From Massilia sp. BSC265 (GTDB lineage Bacteria > Pseudomonadota > Gammaproteobacteria > Burkholderiales > Burkholderiaceae_D), in NCBI RefSeq assembly GCF_000740675.1, contig NZ_JPXI01000039.1, positions 124,001 through 188,000 of the forward strand: 64,000 nucleotides of DNA, read 5' to 3'. The notes below the pieces were generated by a model. The model saw only the letters and a list, made by a program, of their open reading frames with translations. It did no database searches and was not told the DNA's origin. Made by a program: the position numbers and the translations under genes. Below are positions 5,868 through 15,596 of this stretch, piece by piece; position 1 is the first letter of the stretch, and every line of letters starts with the position of its first letter.

Positions 5868-8867
5868 TTAGAACTTGTAGCGCAGGTTCATGTAGTACTG
5901 GCGGCCGCTGACATCCAGCTTCTGCTGCTCTTCTTCGCTGTAGCGATACTGAGCGCGCTTGGCGTTGGTCAGGTTGGTCGCGCTGAACGCGAGCTCGATG
6001 TTCTTGGTGAGGTAGTAGTTCAGCGAGAACGCGAGCGTGGTGACGCCGTCGGCGTAGGTCGGCGCGGTCGGCATCGTGACGCCGTTGATCACCGACAGAC
6101 CCTGGCTGTTCGCGGTCGGCGACGGAGCGGTGGTGCTGCTCACGTAATCGCCGCGATAGTTGGCGACCAGGCGGGTCGAGAGCTTGTCGTTCTCGAAGTA
6201 CACGCCCAGGTTGCCGCCCCATTCTGAAGCGCCGACCATCGGACGACCGTCGTCGACTTTGGTCTTGGCGCGGCTGACGTTCGAGGTGAAGCCGAAGCCG
6301 GTCTCGCCGATCGGCTGCTCGTACTGCAGTTCGATACCGCTGATCTTCGCACCCTGTTGCGATGCGGTGTTGATGGCGAAGGTCTTGACGGTCTGGTCAC
6401 GCGGGTCGAGCAGGTCGACGGTCGCGCTGCCGGTCGCGCCGGTCTTCACATAGCCATCGATCTTCGAATGGAACAGGTTCACCGCCACGATCGAGCGCTT
6501 GGCGAAGTACCAGGCCCACGATGCGTCCAGATTGTCCGAGATCAGCGGGCGCATGTCCGGATTCGGGCCGGTCACGCGGCAGCCGTTCGCATCGCAGGTC
6601 GGGGTGCCGAAACCGCTGCCCAGGATGTTGTAGTTCTGGCGGCCGATCGTCCGGTTGGCGCCCAAGCGCACGATCTGATCCTTGGTCAGCTCGTAGCGCA
6701 GGTTCACGCTCGGCAGCCATTTGTCGTAGGTGCGCTTGAGCGGCGTCTTGTAGTAGATGATGCCCGCTTTCGGGTTGAACGGCATGCCGTCGAAATATGC
6801 GGTGGCGTCGCCAGCGGTGGTGATCGCGCCCGGATATTTCGCGCAGGTGACGGCCGGCTTGCCCGGCTCGGTGCGGTCGCAGGCGCCGGACGGGATCGGG
6901 GTGGCGATCTGGGCATCGGTCTGGGTACGCGTATAGCGCAGGCCGATGTTGGCGCCCCAACGATCGCCTTCCAGGTTCGCCATCAGGTAGCCGGCGCTTT
7001 GGCGCTCGCGCATGTCGATCTCGGAGTTGACGCGGCGCTCCCATTCCGCGCTGGTCGCCTTGGTATTGGCGGCGATATAGGCCTTGGTGGCTTCACGCGT
7101 ATAGGTGAAACCGGTATTGTCCCACCAGCCGCCGCCCAGGTCCGCGCCGAAATCGCCCGGATACGGCTGCCAGCCGGCGGTTGGGGTCGGGGTATTCGAG
7201 GTGACCTTGCCGGTGACCGGGTCGACCGCGATGCCGCTGCGGAATGCAGGGCCGCGGCGGGCGCTGGTACGCTCGTGGTCGGCATAGCGCATGCCGGCCT
7301 CAAGCGACTTGAAGACGCCGCGGTCGAGGATGTATTCCGCATCGAGCTGGGCGCTCTTTTCCTGGTCGACGGTACGCACACCGGATGCCGCGCGGTCGAC
7401 GATGGTGTAGCCGCTGCCGTCCGGATTCAAGCCCGGCTGGTTGCTGCCGGCATTGTGGTACTTGACGTAAGGCGCGTCATGCAGGTCGCCCAGCGCATAC
7501 GAGATGCCGGTGCCATAGCGGGCCAGGGTAAGACCCTGGTCGAGCTTGGTCGAGCCGACGCCGCGGGTGGTCGACAGCAGGGTCTTGAGGGTCAGCTGGT
7601 CGTTGACACGGTATTTCGCGTCCAGGTCGAGGAAGGCGCTGGTGGCCTTGGCGCCGTCGCGGAAGAAGCCTTCCGAGTTGCCCACGTACTGAGGCGTGGT
7701 GCCGTCCGGGAACACGATGTCGGCGGCCTTGAGCACCTTCAGCTGGTGGCCGTACACGGTGGTCTCGTTGGCGATCACCGGATTGCGGATCTGCGCGTAG
7801 ACGCGCTGGCCGTTGGAATTGGTATTGGCGGCAGCCGCGGTGGTCGCGCCCAGCGGGGCGTTCTTACCGAGCAGCATGGAGTAGATCGCGCTCGACGTCA
7901 GGCGGCCGTGGTTGTCCGCGCCCATTTCGGAATGGAAGCCGGTCATCACGACGTCCAGGTCGCGGTTCGGCTTGTACTGCATGGACACCATGCCGCCCTT
8001 GCGGTCGCGCACGGACTCGACGAATTCCGAGCTCATCGAACCCGGCAGGCGCACGCCGTTCAGGTCAGCCGCCTTGTAGCCGGTACCGGCCAGCGAGGCA
8101 TCGGTAATGCCCAGCATGGTTGCAGTGTTGATCTCGCCCCAGCCGCTGCTGGTGCCGTAGGCGAAGCGCGAGACCGAGTCGCGGCGCATGTAGCGCTTTT
8201 CCGAGAACAGCGAGGCCAGGATGCCGAAGGTGCCGGCGTCGTTCTTCCAGGTGACCGAACCGTTCATGTCCGGCGCCCAGCGACCCGGCAGGTCGGCATA
8301 GGCGGCGCCGACGCTGACCACGCCGGACAGCTTTTCCTTCGACGACAGCGGGCGGCGGGTGCTGACGTTGATGGTGCCGGCCAGGCCGCCATCGACGATG
8401 TTGGCCTGCGAGGTCTTGTACACGACTGCCTGCTGCAGCACATGCGAAGGCATCAGCGACAGGCTGGTCGAGCGCGAGCTCGACGCCTGGTCGGCAACGT
8501 ACCAGTCGCCGCCGCTGACCGTATGGCCATTGAAGATGATGAGGGACATGTCCGGATTGGTACCGCGCATCGAGACTTTCTCCGCCTCGTCGTAGTCGGT
8601 ACGTACGGCAACGCCGGCAAGGCGCTGCAGCGAGTCGGCAAGGTTCTTGTCGGGCATCTTGCCGACGTCTTCGGCGGTGATGACCTCGACGTTGGCCGAG
8701 GCATCCTTCTTGACTGCCAGCGAGCGCTGCAGCGAACCGCGGATGCCGGTCACCTGGACGGTCTGGATTGAATCACCAGTCGTTGCCTGTTGAGCGACGG
8801 CTGGGAGTTGTGCGAGGCTCAACACCGCCAACGATACGGCCGCTGCGAGCGGCTTCTGTTTGAACAT
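5868..8867 (-). CDS. TonB-dependent outer-membrane receptor (Caulobacter/Xanthomonas-type)
   Basis: 999 aa from the ATG at 8867, which has GGAGAG 6 bp upstream and opens directly onto a signal peptide (MFKQKPLAAAVSLAVLSLAQ, cleavage near AVAQQ); an ATG 57 bases further up lacks this. After an extension (VQVTGIRGSLQRSL) comes the plug domain (about 50-170: VITAEDVGKMPDKNLADSLQ, VSMRGTNPDMS) and then a 22-strand-type barrel ending in an aromatic residue (MNLRYKF). Length and plug sequence match the TIGR01782-like receptors, often linked to uptake of oligosaccharides or other large substrates; the substrate is not readable here. No neighbouring hydrolase or inner-membrane transporter names it. 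A strong terminator follows. Confidence 0.93.
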   Translation of the reverse strand: MFKQKPLAAAVSLAVLSLAQLPAVAQQATTGDSIQTVQVTGIRGSLQRSLAVKKDASANVEVITAEDVGKMPDKNLADSLQRLAGVAVRTDYDEAEKVSMRGTNPDMSLIIFNGHTVSGGDWYVADQASSSRSTSLSLMPSHVLQQAVVYKTSQANIVDGGLAGTINVSTRRPLSSKEKLSGVVSVGAAYADLPGRWAPDMNGSVTWKNDAGTFGILASLFSEKRYMRRDSVSRFAYGTSSGWGEINTATMLGITDASLAGTGYKAADLNGVRLPGSMSSEFVESVRDRKGGMVSMQYKPNRDLDVVMTGFHSEMGADNHGRLTSSAIYSMLLGKNAPLGATTAAAANTNSNGQRVYAQIRNPVIANETTVYGHQLKVLKAADIVFPDGTTPQYVGNSEGFFRDGAKATSAFLDLDAKYRVNDQLTLKTLLSTTRGVGSTKLDQGLTLARYGTGISYALGDLHDAPYVKYHNAGSNQPGLNPDGSGYTIVDRAASGVRTVDQEKSAQLDAEYILDRGVFKSLEAGMRYADHERTSARRGPAFRSGIAVDPVTGKVTSNTPTPTAGWQPYPGDFGADLGGGWWDNTGFTYTREATKAYIAANTKATSAEWERRVNSEIDMRERQSAGYLMANLEGDRWGANIGLRYTRTQTDAQIATPIPSGACDRTEPGKPAVTCAKYPGAITTAGDATAYFDGMPFNPKAGIIYYKTPLKRTYDKWLPSVNLRYELTKDQIVRLGANRTIGRQNYNILGSGFGTPTCDANGCRVTGPNPDMRPLISDNLDASWAWYFAKRSIVAVNLFHSKIDGYVKTGATGSATVDLLDPRDQTVKTFAINTASQQGAKISGIELQYEQPIGETGFGFTSNVSRAKTKVDDGRPMVGASEWGGNLGVYFENDKLSTRLVANYRGDYVSSTTAPSPTANSQGLSVINGVTMPTAPTYADGVTTLAFSLNYYLTKNIELAFSATNLTNAKRAQYRYSEEEQQKLDVSGRQYYMNLRYKF

Positions 8868-8891
8868 GACGTCTCTCCTGAGTTTATAGCT

Positions 8892-8909
8892 ATTGGTATG
8901 CAATTGGTA
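8892..8909 (-). promoter_or_regulatory. Direct heptamer repeat upstream of the receptor gene
   Basis: ATTGGTA occurs at 8892-8898 and again at 8903-8909 (plus-strand reading), exactly 11 bp apart or about one helical turn, 25-42 bp upstream of the receptor start. Spacing and position suit a regulator operator or activator site. No regulator is identified. Confidence 0.35.
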
Positions 8910-8975
8910 GGCACTTTCTGCCATGGTCGGAGTATTGATGATGTGAAGCGTACTGAATAATCACTTGTGTTCGCG

Positions 8976-9026
8976 GCTATATAACTTTGAGGAATGTACA
9001 TATGCGGGCATTGCAAAAGTTATAGC
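8976..9026. promoter_or_regulatory. Inverted repeat in the divergent receptor/lipoprotein promoter region
   Basis: GCTATATAACTTT at 8976-8988 is mirrored by AAAGTTATAGC at 9016-9026, differing only by a two-base insertion in the left arm, with a 27-base spacer. It lies in the AT-rich gap between the divergently transcribed receptor (start 8867) and DUF1460 lipoprotein (start 9113). It could be an operator for either. Confidence 0.3.
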
Positions 9027-9112
9027 AAATGAACAAAATTTCATTCCCTTTTCCGGGCTCGCGGGAGTAGCGTGGCCATATCTCCACAGCCCTGTTTGTC
9101 TCTTTTCCGCCA

Positions 9113-10078
9113 ATGTCCACTGCCATTCGCCTCAGCAGCCTGCTGCTTGCCGGCGCCGCCCTCGCCGGCTGCGCCAGCACTCCCCCGACTCCGCAGTCTT
9201 CCAGCACGCCGGTTGCGGAAACCCCGCTCTCCGCCTTGCTGCAGAAGCAGATCTACCAGATGACGCCACAGGAAGCGGGGCGCTATATCGCCCACATGCA
9301 CACGGCTGAACCCGACCTGCGCAAGCGCATCGCGGCGATCGGACGCAAGAACCTCGGCCAGCCCTACTCACTGCATCTGCTGGGCGAATTTCCGTATGAA
9401 GTACACGACAACCTGCCCTTGTTCAGCCTGAAGGAGAGCGACTGCGTGGTGTTCGCGGAACATACCTATGCAATGGCCCTGTCCCAGTCCTGGGAAGAGT
9501 TCTTCTGGATGCTGCAGCGGATCCGCTACCGCGACGGGGTGATCGGCGTTGCGACCCGCAACCATTACACCGAGATGGACTGGAACGTGGCCAACCGCTG
9601 GCTGGTGACCGACATCAGCGCCGAACTGGCCGGCCCGAACGGGCCGTCCTACGCGATGACGGTCGACCGCGCGCGCTTCCTGCGCACGCGCCACAACACC
9701 GTGCGCGACATCCCGGTCGAAAGCAGCCGCCAGGCCTTCGTGGCAAAGGAAGGGGTGGCGGCGATTGCCGGCCAGCTGCAGGAAGGCGACTTCGTGAAGG
9801 TGATCTCGACCCGCAACGGCGAATACTGGGCCTCGCATGTCGGACTGGTGGTGCTCGGCCCGGACGGCGAACGACGCTTCCTGCACTCGCAGGCGCCACA
9901 GGTGCGCGAAGAGAGCTTCGATTCCTTCATCGCCCGCGCCGCCGAGCGCGAAGCGCGCAATGCGCGCGAGGGCAAGCCTGGCCAGGTGCTGGCCGGTTTC
10001 AAGTTCCTGCGCCTGAATGAACCGATCACGGTACCGCCGATGGCGCCGCAGCCCCGCCCCGGCCGCCCGAACACCTGA
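9113..10078 (+). CDS. DUF1460 lipoprotein, NlpC/P60-like amidase fold
   Basis: 321 aa. A lipoprotein signal peptide with lipobox LAGC (Cys20) is followed by a low-complexity Pro/Ser/Thr linker. The conserved core carries the family's presumed catalytic cysteine in ESDCVVFAEHTYA (Cys111) and histidine in YWASHVGLVV (His242). DUF1460 proteins have an N-acetylmuramoyl-amidase/papain-like fold and are thought to act on peptidoglycan fragments; the real substrate is unproven. The C-terminus is Pro/Arg-rich (MAPQPRPGRPNT). The start lacks a clear ribosome-binding site but sits immediately before the signal peptide. It is monocistronic with a terminator about 35 bp downstream. Confidence 0.87.
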   Translation: MSTAIRLSSLLLAGAALAGCASTPPTPQSSSTPVAETPLSALLQKQIYQMTPQEAGRYIAHMHTAEPDLRKRIAAIGRKNLGQPYSLHLLGEFPYEVHDNLPLFSLKESDCVVFAEHTYAMALSQSWEEFFWMLQRIRYRDGVIGVATRNHYTEMDWNVANRWLVTDISAELAGPNGPSYAMTVDRARFLRTRHNTVRDIPVESSRQAFVAKEGVAAIAGQLQEGDFVKVISTRNGEYWASHVGLVVLGPDGERRFLHSQAPQVREESFDSFIARAAEREARNAREGKPGQVLAGFKFLRLNEPITVPPMAPQPRPGRPNT

Positions 10079-10112
10079 CTCCCTGCCGCCGGCGCGGCCG
10101 GCTCCCTGTCCA

Positions 10113-10141
10113 CGCGCCGCCCCGCCGGCGCGTTTTCTTTT
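10113..10141 (+). terminator. Rho-independent terminator after the DUF1460 lipoprotein gene
   Basis: A GC-only 7-bp stem (CGCGCCG at 10113-10119, CGGCGCG at 10126-10132) with a 6-base loop is followed by TTTTCTTTT. Confidence 0.85.
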
Positions 10142-10215
10142 CCCCCTCTCCTCGTCGCTACCGACGCCGGGCAGGCAGCGCCTGCGCCCGTTCCCTGCTC
10201 ATCAGTTCCGCTCAT

Positions 10216-10480
10216 CAATTAAATGATTAACGGAAATGAAATCGTCGATTTATTTCCTATTTTCATTTCCTATTATTATTTCCAGGCCTTTTCGGATTAA
10301 TTCACTTGCCGCCGTTGAGTCAGGTCAAACTCCATTAGTAGTATCCCGCCGATAATAAATTTACAAAACTTCTTCCTTCTTCCGTTTTCATTTCTGGATA
10401 AGACAGGATTATCTCGTTTTATGCATTGCCGCGCCCGAATGTCTTAAGGCTTTTATTAATTCCAACCGCAGCGGATTGCC
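10216..10480 (+). promoter_or_regulatory. AT-rich control region of the polysaccharide locus
   Basis: About 265 bases without a gene, clearly far richer in A and T than the rest of the window. It contains a perfect 10-bp inverted repeat (10232-10241 with 10261-10270), three TTTCC repeats in exact 13-bp phase (10253, 10266, 10279; the first two extend to TTTCCTATT), and a possible sigma-70 promoter (TTGAGT at 10315-10320, 18-bp spacer, TAGTAT at 10339-10344). The long leader from there to the ATG at 10481 is also AT-rich. Binding by an H-NS/MvaT-like silencer or a specific activator is plausible but not shown. Confidence 0.45.
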
Positions 10481-12445
10481 ATGTCCAATTTCAGATCCGA
10501 TCTTTTCAGCCAGCTTTGCGTACGAATGGTGTCGATGAGCCGCACCAGTAAAATTGCCTTGATGGTGGGGTGCGACCTGCTGGCATTGCCGGTCTGTTTC
10601 CTGATCGCGATGATATTACGCGGTGGCGATTTGCGGCTTGCGCAGAATTTCGGCCCCGCGTCCTATGCCCTGGTCGCCGTAGTAACGATTGCCGCTTTTT
10701 CAGTATCCGATCTATATCGTGCAGTCATCCGTTTCATTGACCAGCGCTTATTGAGTTTTACCGGCGCCGCACTCGCCTTCGCCATTCTGTGCGTGTATGT
10801 CGTATTAATCATCATGAACGAGCCGCGTTTTCCGCGCAGCGCGCTCGCCATTTACTGGTTCGTGGTTTTCTCGTACGTGGTCATTTCCCGTATCGGGTTG
10901 CGCAACCTGCTGCGTGCTCATGGCGGGCGGCCCGCCGCTGCATCGGATGCCGTCGCTGTGTATGGTGCCGGCGACGCCGGTGCGCGCCTGGTACAGGCGA
11001 TGCGCCACAGCGACGAATACCGCCCGGTCTGCTTCTTCGACGACAAGCGCGCGCTGAACGAACGCACCATCGCCGGCCTGCGTGTCTTCAACACGATGCG
11101 CCTCGCCGAGCTGGTTGCCTCCCAGGGCATCCGCACCATCGTCATCGCCCTGCCTTCGGTATCGCCGGAACGCCTGCGCGACATCATGCAGCGCCTGGGC
11201 CAGGCCGGCGTGCCGGTCAAGATCTTGAGCCGCCTGGTCGACCTGTCCGACGACCGGCCCCCGGCGCAAGGCACGATCCGCGAACTCAAGTTCGAAGACC
11301 TGCTCGGACGCCCGCCGGTGCCGCCGCGGCTCGACCTGTTCGCCCGTTGCGTACGCGGCAAGAGCGTGCTGGTCACCGGCGCCGGCGGTTCGATCGGCAG
11401 CGAGCTGTGCCGCCAGATCGTCACCCTCACCCCGACCGAACTGCACCTGCTGGACCACTCCGAGTACGCGCTGTACACCATCCGCCAGGAACTCGCTGCG
11501 CGCTTCCCCGGCCTGGCCATCCACGCCCACCTCGGCTCCGTCTGCAACAGCGAACTGGTCGAACGCATCCTGAGCGACGGCAAGGTCAACACCATCTACC
11601 ACGCCGCCGCCTACAAGCACGTGCCGCTGGTCGAGGCCAACATCGTCGAAGGACTGCGCAACAACGTGATCGGCGCCCAGGTCGTGGCCAGCGCCGCCGC
11701 GCAGCACAAGGTCGAAACCTGCGTGCTGATCTCGAGCGACAAGGCGGTGCGTCCCACCAACATCATGGGCGCCAGCAAGCGCATCGCCGAGCTGATCTTC
11801 CAGGCGGCTGCCGTGCGCCACGGCGCCCACACGACCTTCTGCATGGTCCGCTTCGGCAACGTGCTCGGCTCGTCCGGTTCGGTCATCCCGCTGTTCCAGC
11901 GCCAGATCGCGCGCGGCGGCCCGCTCACCATCACCCACCCCGAAGTGTCGCGCTACTTCATGCTGATCGCCGAAGCAGCCCAGCTGGTGATCCAGGCCGG
12001 CGCCATGGCCAAGGGTGGCGACGTGTTCGTGCTCGATATGGGCGAGCCGGTCAAGATCGTCGACCTGGCGCGCACCATGATCGCCATGTCCGGCCTCACC
12101 GAGCGCACGCCGCAGAACCCACGCGGCGACATCGAAATCCAGTTCGTCGGCCTGTTCCCCGGCGAAAAGTTGCACGAAGAACTACTGACCGACGGCACCG
12201 TCTTCCCGAGCGAGCACCCACGCATCATGCGGATGAAGGAAAGCGCGCTGCGCCCCAGCGTGCTGGAAACGTGCATCACCTGCCTGATGATGGCCTGCGA
12301 GACCCACGAGCGCGGCACGATCGAATCGATGGTCAAGGCCATCGTCGCCGAGTACGTGCCCACTTCGCCGGTGACGCCACCGCCCCTGGTGGCCGACACC
12401 CAGGCGCCGAGCCTGATCAAGAAATTCGTGCCGTTCAGGATCTGA
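10481..12445 (+). CDS. Membrane nucleotide-sugar 4,6-dehydratase (CapD/WbpM/PglF family)
   Basis: 654 aa. The first roughly 150 residues form four to five transmembrane helices, followed by a CoA-binding-like Rossmann domain (AVYGAGDAGARLVQAM) and a second, catalytic SDR domain with the nucleotide motif GAGGSIGSE (from Gly300). The active site has the Ser-Met-Lys arrangement of the large dehydratases (SSDKAVRPTNIMGASK: Ser418/419, Met429, Lys433) instead of the usual Tyr. The family converts UDP-GlcNAc to UDP-4-keto-6-deoxy-GlcNAc. It opens the polysaccharide operon, and the aminotransferase at 20772 could use its 4-keto product. Exact stereochemistry cannot be read from sequence. Confidence 0.92.
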   Translation: MSNFRSDLFSQLCVRMVSMSRTSKIALMVGCDLLALPVCFLIAMILRGGDLRLAQNFGPASYALVAVVTIAAFSVSDLYRAVIRFIDQRLLSFTGAALAFAILCVYVVLIIMNEPRFPRSALAIYWFVVFSYVVISRIGLRNLLRAHGGRPAAASDAVAVYGAGDAGARLVQAMRHSDEYRPVCFFDDKRALNERTIAGLRVFNTMRLAELVASQGIRTIVIALPSVSPERLRDIMQRLGQAGVPVKILSRLVDLSDDRPPAQGTIRELKFEDLLGRPPVPPRLDLFARCVRGKSVLVTGAGGSIGSELCRQIVTLTPTELHLLDHSEYALYTIRQELAARFPGLAIHAHLGSVCNSELVERILSDGKVNTIYHAAAYKHVPLVEANIVEGLRNNVIGAQVVASAAAQHKVETCVLISSDKAVRPTNIMGASKRIAELIFQAAAVRHGAHTTFCMVRFGNVLGSSGSVIPLFQRQIARGGPLTITHPEVSRYFMLIAEAAQLVIQAGAMAKGGDVFVLDMGEPVKIVDLARTMIAMSGLTERTPQNPRGDIEIQFVGLFPGEKLHEELLTDGTVFPSEHPRIMRMKESALRPSVLETCITCLMMACETHERGTIESMVKAIVAEYVPTSPVTPPPLVADTQAPSLIKKFVPFRI

Positions 12446-12481
12446 ACCCACCCCCACTGCCACTGACCGACGAGGAAACAC

Positions 12482-13810
12482 ATGCGCGACGAGAACACCT
12501 CCCCCCACCTGGAGCAGCTGCTGACCAAGCTGCAGGACCGCACCGCCGTCATCGGCATTGTCGGCCTCGGCTATGTCGGCCTGCCGCTGACACTCTGCTA
12601 TGCGGCACAAGGCTTCAAGGTGCTCGGCATCGACATCGATACCGAGAAGGTCGACCGCCTGAACCGCGGGGAGAGCTATATCAAGCACATCGACGCCAGG
12701 GCGATCGGCTCGGCGCGCGAGCTCGGCTTCGAAGCCACTGCCGATTTCACCCGTGCCGGCGAGGCCGACGCCCTGATCATCTGCGTGCCGACCCCGCTGA
12801 ACGCCTTCCGCGAACCCGACCTGTCCTACGTGCTCGGCACCGTCAGCGCCCTGCTGCCCTATGTGCGCGAAGGCCAGGTGGTATCGCTGGAAAGCACCAC
12901 CTATCCCGGCACCACCGAAGAAGAACTGCGGCCACGCCTGGAGTCGCGCGGCTTCACCGTGGGGCACGACCTGTTCCTGGTGTTCTCGCCCGAGCGCGAA
13001 GACCCGGGCAACCCGCATTTCGAGACCCGCACCATCCCCAAGGTCTGCGGCGGCTCCACCCACGCCTGCCTGGAAGCCGGCCTGGCCCTGTACCGGGCCG
13101 CCGTGGACCGGGTGGTGCCGGTCAGCTCCACCCGCGCGGCCGAGCTCACCAAGCTGCTCGAGAACATCCACCGCGCAGTCAACATCGGCCTGGTCAACGA
13201 AATGAAGATCATCGCCGACCGCATGGGCATCGACATCCACGAGGTGATCCGTGCCGCCGCCACCAAACCCTTCGGCTTCACCCCCTACTACCCCGGCCCG
13301 GGGCTGGGTGGGCACTGCATCCCGATCGACCCCTTCTACCTCACCTGGAAGGCGCGCGAATACGGCGTCCACACCCGCTTCATCGAGCTGGCCGGCGAGA
13401 TCAACAGCGACATGCCGCACTGGGTGATCGGCAAGCTGAACGATGCCCTGAACGAGCGCGGGCGCTCGATCATGGGCAGCCGCGTGCTGGTGCTCGGCAT
13501 CGCCTACAAGAAAGATGTCGAGGACATGCGTGAGTCGCCCTCGGTAGCACTGATGGAGATCCTGCGCCGCAAGGGTGCCACCGTCGACTATTCCGACCCG
13601 CATGTGCCGGTCTTCCCGCGCATGCGCGAGCACCGCTTCGACTTGTCCAGCGTACCGCTGACGCCGAACGTCATCGCCTCGTACGACGTGGTGCTGATTG
13701 CGACGGCACACAGTGCGTTCGACTACGAGCTGGTACGCCAGTACGCCAACCTGATCATCGACACCCGCGGCGTCTACACCGAGCGCCTGCCGAATGTCGT
13801 CAAAGCCTGA
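12482..13810 (+). CDS. wbpA: UDP-GlcNAc 6-dehydrogenase (WbpA-type)
   Basis: 442 aa, a three-domain UDP-sugar dehydrogenase. The N-terminal NAD fold shows [12 protein letters not shown]; the central domain has the linker helix and substrate motif ([20 protein letters not shown]); the catalytic cysteine is Cys279 in [11 protein letters not shown]; the C-terminal UDP-binding domain has [17 protein letters not shown]. It oxidises the C6 of UDP-GlcNAc to UDP-GlcNAcA with two NAD+. Its place directly before wbpB, wbpD and wbpE homologues selects the WbpA function over generic UDP-glucose dehydrogenase. A weak GAGGAAAC site lies 4-5 bp before the ATG. An 82-bp gap separates it from wbpB. Confidence 0.92.
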   Translation: MRDENTSPHLEQLLTKLQDRTAVIGIVGLGYVGLPLTLCYAAQGFKVLGIDIDTEKVDRLNRGESYIKHIDARAIGSARELGFEATADFTRAGEADALIICVPTPLNAFREPDLSYVLGTVSALLPYVREGQVVSLESTTYPGTTEEELRPRLESRGFTVGHDLFLVFSPEREDPGNPHFETRTIPKVCGGSTHACLEAGLALYRAAVDRVVPVSSTRAAELTKLLENIHRAVNIGLVNEMKIIADRMGIDIHEVIRAAATKPFGFTPYYPGPGLGGHCIPIDPFYLTWKAREYGVHTRFIELAGEINSDMPHWVIGKLNDALNERGRSIMGSRVLVLGIAYKKDVEDMRESPSVALMEILRRKGATVDYSDPHVPVFPRMREHRFDLSSVPLTPNVIASYDVVLIATAHSAFDYELVRQYANLIIDTRGVYTERLPNVVKA

Positions 13811-13892
13811 GATCCACGGGCAGCCCTGGACAAGCGACAGCCGCACGTCACGGAATCAAGGCAATAACACACCGAACAAGCCGGAGAACAAG

Positions 13893-14954
13893 ATGCGTTC
13901 CTACCCCCCTGCCATCCTCGACCGCAAGATCCGCTTCGCCCTGGTCGGCTGCGGCCGCATTGCGAAGAACCACATGAATGCCATTCGCGAGCACCACGAC
14001 CGCGCCGAGCTGGTCGGGGTCTGCGACGTCGACCCGCGCGCGCTCGAGAGCGCCGCCGCTGCCACCGGGGCCCGCGCCTGGCGCAGCCTCGACCGCATGC
14101 TGGCCGAGTCCGAGGCCGATGCCTTTGTCCTCTGCACCCCGTCCGGGCTGCACCCGCAGCAGGCGATCCAGGTCGCCCGCGCCGGCCGCCACGTCATCAC
14201 CGAAAAGCCGATGGCCACCCGCTGGGAGGACGGCAAGGCCATGGTGGCGGCGGCCGATGCAGCCGGGGTGCGCCTGTTTGTCGTCAAGCAGAACCGTCGC
14301 AACGCGACCCTGCAGCTGCTCAAGAGCGCGGTGGAAAAGAAGCGCTTCGGGCGCATTTACATGGTCAACCTGAACGTGTTCTGGACCCGCCCGGACGAGT
14401 ACTACAACAGCGCCAAATGGCGCGGCACCTGGGAGTTCGACGGCGGCGCCTTCATGAACCAGGCCAGCCACTACGTCGACCTGATCGACTGGATCGTCGG
14501 CCCGGTCGAAAGCCTGCAGGCCTATACCGCCACTCTGGCGCGCGACATCGAGGTCGAAGACACCGGGGTCATCAGCCTGCGCTGGCGCAACGGCGCGCTC
14601 GGCTCGATGAACGTCACCATGCTGACCTACCCGCGCAATATGGAAGGTTCGATCACCATCCTGGGCGAACACGGCACTGCGCGCATCGGCGGCGTCGCCG
14701 TCAACGAGGTGCAGCAGTGGGAGTTTGCCGAGCCCGACCCGGACGACGAACGCGTCAAGGAAGCCAGCTACCAGACCACCTCGGTCTACGGCTTCGGTCA
14801 CCCGCTCTACTACGACAACGTGATCAAGGTGCTGCGCGGGGAGGCCGAGCCGGAAACCGACGGCCGCGAAGGCCTGAAGTCGCTCGAAGTGCTGGTGGCC
14901 GCCTACCGTTCGGCACGCGACGGCAAGCGCATCGCCCTCCCGCTGGAGTATTGA
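13893..14954 (+). CDS. wbpB: UDP-GlcNAcA 3-dehydrogenase (WbpB-type, Gfo/Idh/MocA)
   Basis: 353 aa. The ATG at 13893 follows GGAG by 6 bp and precedes the Rossmann motif ([14 protein letters not shown]), so an in-frame ATG 99 bases upstream that overlaps wbpA is rejected. Gfo/Idh/MocA hallmarks: EKP at 104-106 ([12 protein letters not shown]) and the substrate-binding region [17 protein letters not shown]. The enzyme oxidises C3 of UDP-GlcNAcA to the 3-keto sugar that the WbpE aminotransferase consumes. Its stop is 2 bp before the wbpD start, so the genes are tightly coupled. Confidence 0.93.
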   Translation: MRSYPPAILDRKIRFALVGCGRIAKNHMNAIREHHDRAELVGVCDVDPRALESAAAATGARAWRSLDRMLAESEADAFVLCTPSGLHPQQAIQVARAGRHVITEKPMATRWEDGKAMVAAADAAGVRLFVVKQNRRNATLQLLKSAVEKKRFGRIYMVNLNVFWTRPDEYYNSAKWRGTWEFDGGAFMNQASHYVDLIDWIVGPVESLQAYTATLARDIEVEDTGVISLRWRNGALGSMNVTMLTYPRNMEGSITILGEHGTARIGGVAVNEVQQWEFAEPDPDDERVKEASYQTTSVYGFGHPLYYDNVIKVLRGEAEPETDGREGLKSLEVLVAAYRSARDGKRIALPLEY

Positions 14955-14956
14955 GC

Positions 14957-15586
14957 ATGGCCATCGTCATCCACTCCAGCGCCATCGTCGACCATGGCGC
15001 CGCCCTCGGCGACGGCACCCGCGTCTGGCACTTCGCCCATGTCTGCGCCGGCGCCCGCATCGGGAAAGACTGCTCGCTGGGCCAGAACGTCTATGTTGGC
15101 AATGACGTCGTGCTCGGCAACCAGGTCAAGGTCCAGAACAATGTCTCGATCTACGACGCCGTCACGCTCGAAGACGAGGTCTTCTGCGGCCCGAGCATGG
15201 TGTTCACCAACGTCTACAACCCGCGCGCGGCGGTGACCCGCAAGCACGAGTACCGGCGCACCCTGGTGCGGCGCGGCGCCACCATCGGTGCCAATGCCAC
15301 CATCGTGTGCGGCGTCTCCATCGGCGAGTATGCCTTCGTTGCCGCCGGTGCCGTCGTCAACCGGGACGTGCCCGCCTTTGCCCTGGTGGCCGGGGTGCCG
15401 GCGCGCCAGATCGGCTGGATCAGCCGTTTCGGCGAGCGCCTCGACCTGCCGTTGCCCGGCGCTGCCGAAGGCGAAGGGAACCCCGGGAGCAAGGTCGAAG
15501 CCGAAGCCCGCTGCCCCCATACCGGTGACCTGTACGTGCTGCACGACGGGGTCTGCCACCTCGAACGCGCCGCCCTCCAATCCTGA
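14957..15586 (+). CDS. wbpD: UDP-3-amino-GlcNAcA N-acetyltransferase (WbpD-type)
   Basis: 209 aa. The protein consists of a left-handed beta-helix of hexapeptide repeats ([43 protein letters not shown]) with the loop [18 protein letters not shown] that is characteristic of WbpD homologues, and the C-terminal [17 protein letters not shown]. It transfers acetyl from acetyl-CoA to the 3-amino group, giving UDP-GlcNAc(3NAc)A. A C-terminal tail ([17 protein letters not shown]) with two cysteines resembles the small metal-ribbon tail of many family members. The start is 2 bp after the wbpB stop. Confidence 0.92.
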   Translation: MAIVIHSSAIVDHGAALGDGTRVWHFAHVCAGARIGKDCSLGQNVYVGNDVVLGNQVKVQNNVSIYDAVTLEDEVFCGPSMVFTNVYNPRAAVTRKHEYRRTLVRRGATIGANATIVCGVSIGEYAFVAAGAVVNRDVPAFALVAGVPARQIGWISRFGERLDLPLPGAAEGEGNPGSKVEAEARCPHTGDLYVLHDGVCHLERAALQS

Positions 15587-15596
15587 CGAGGCCCCC

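Noticed and set aside
6357-8771. An 804-codon open frame antisense to the TonB-dependent receptor
   Set aside because: Compositionally biased shadow of a clear receptor gene with signal peptide, plug and barrel.
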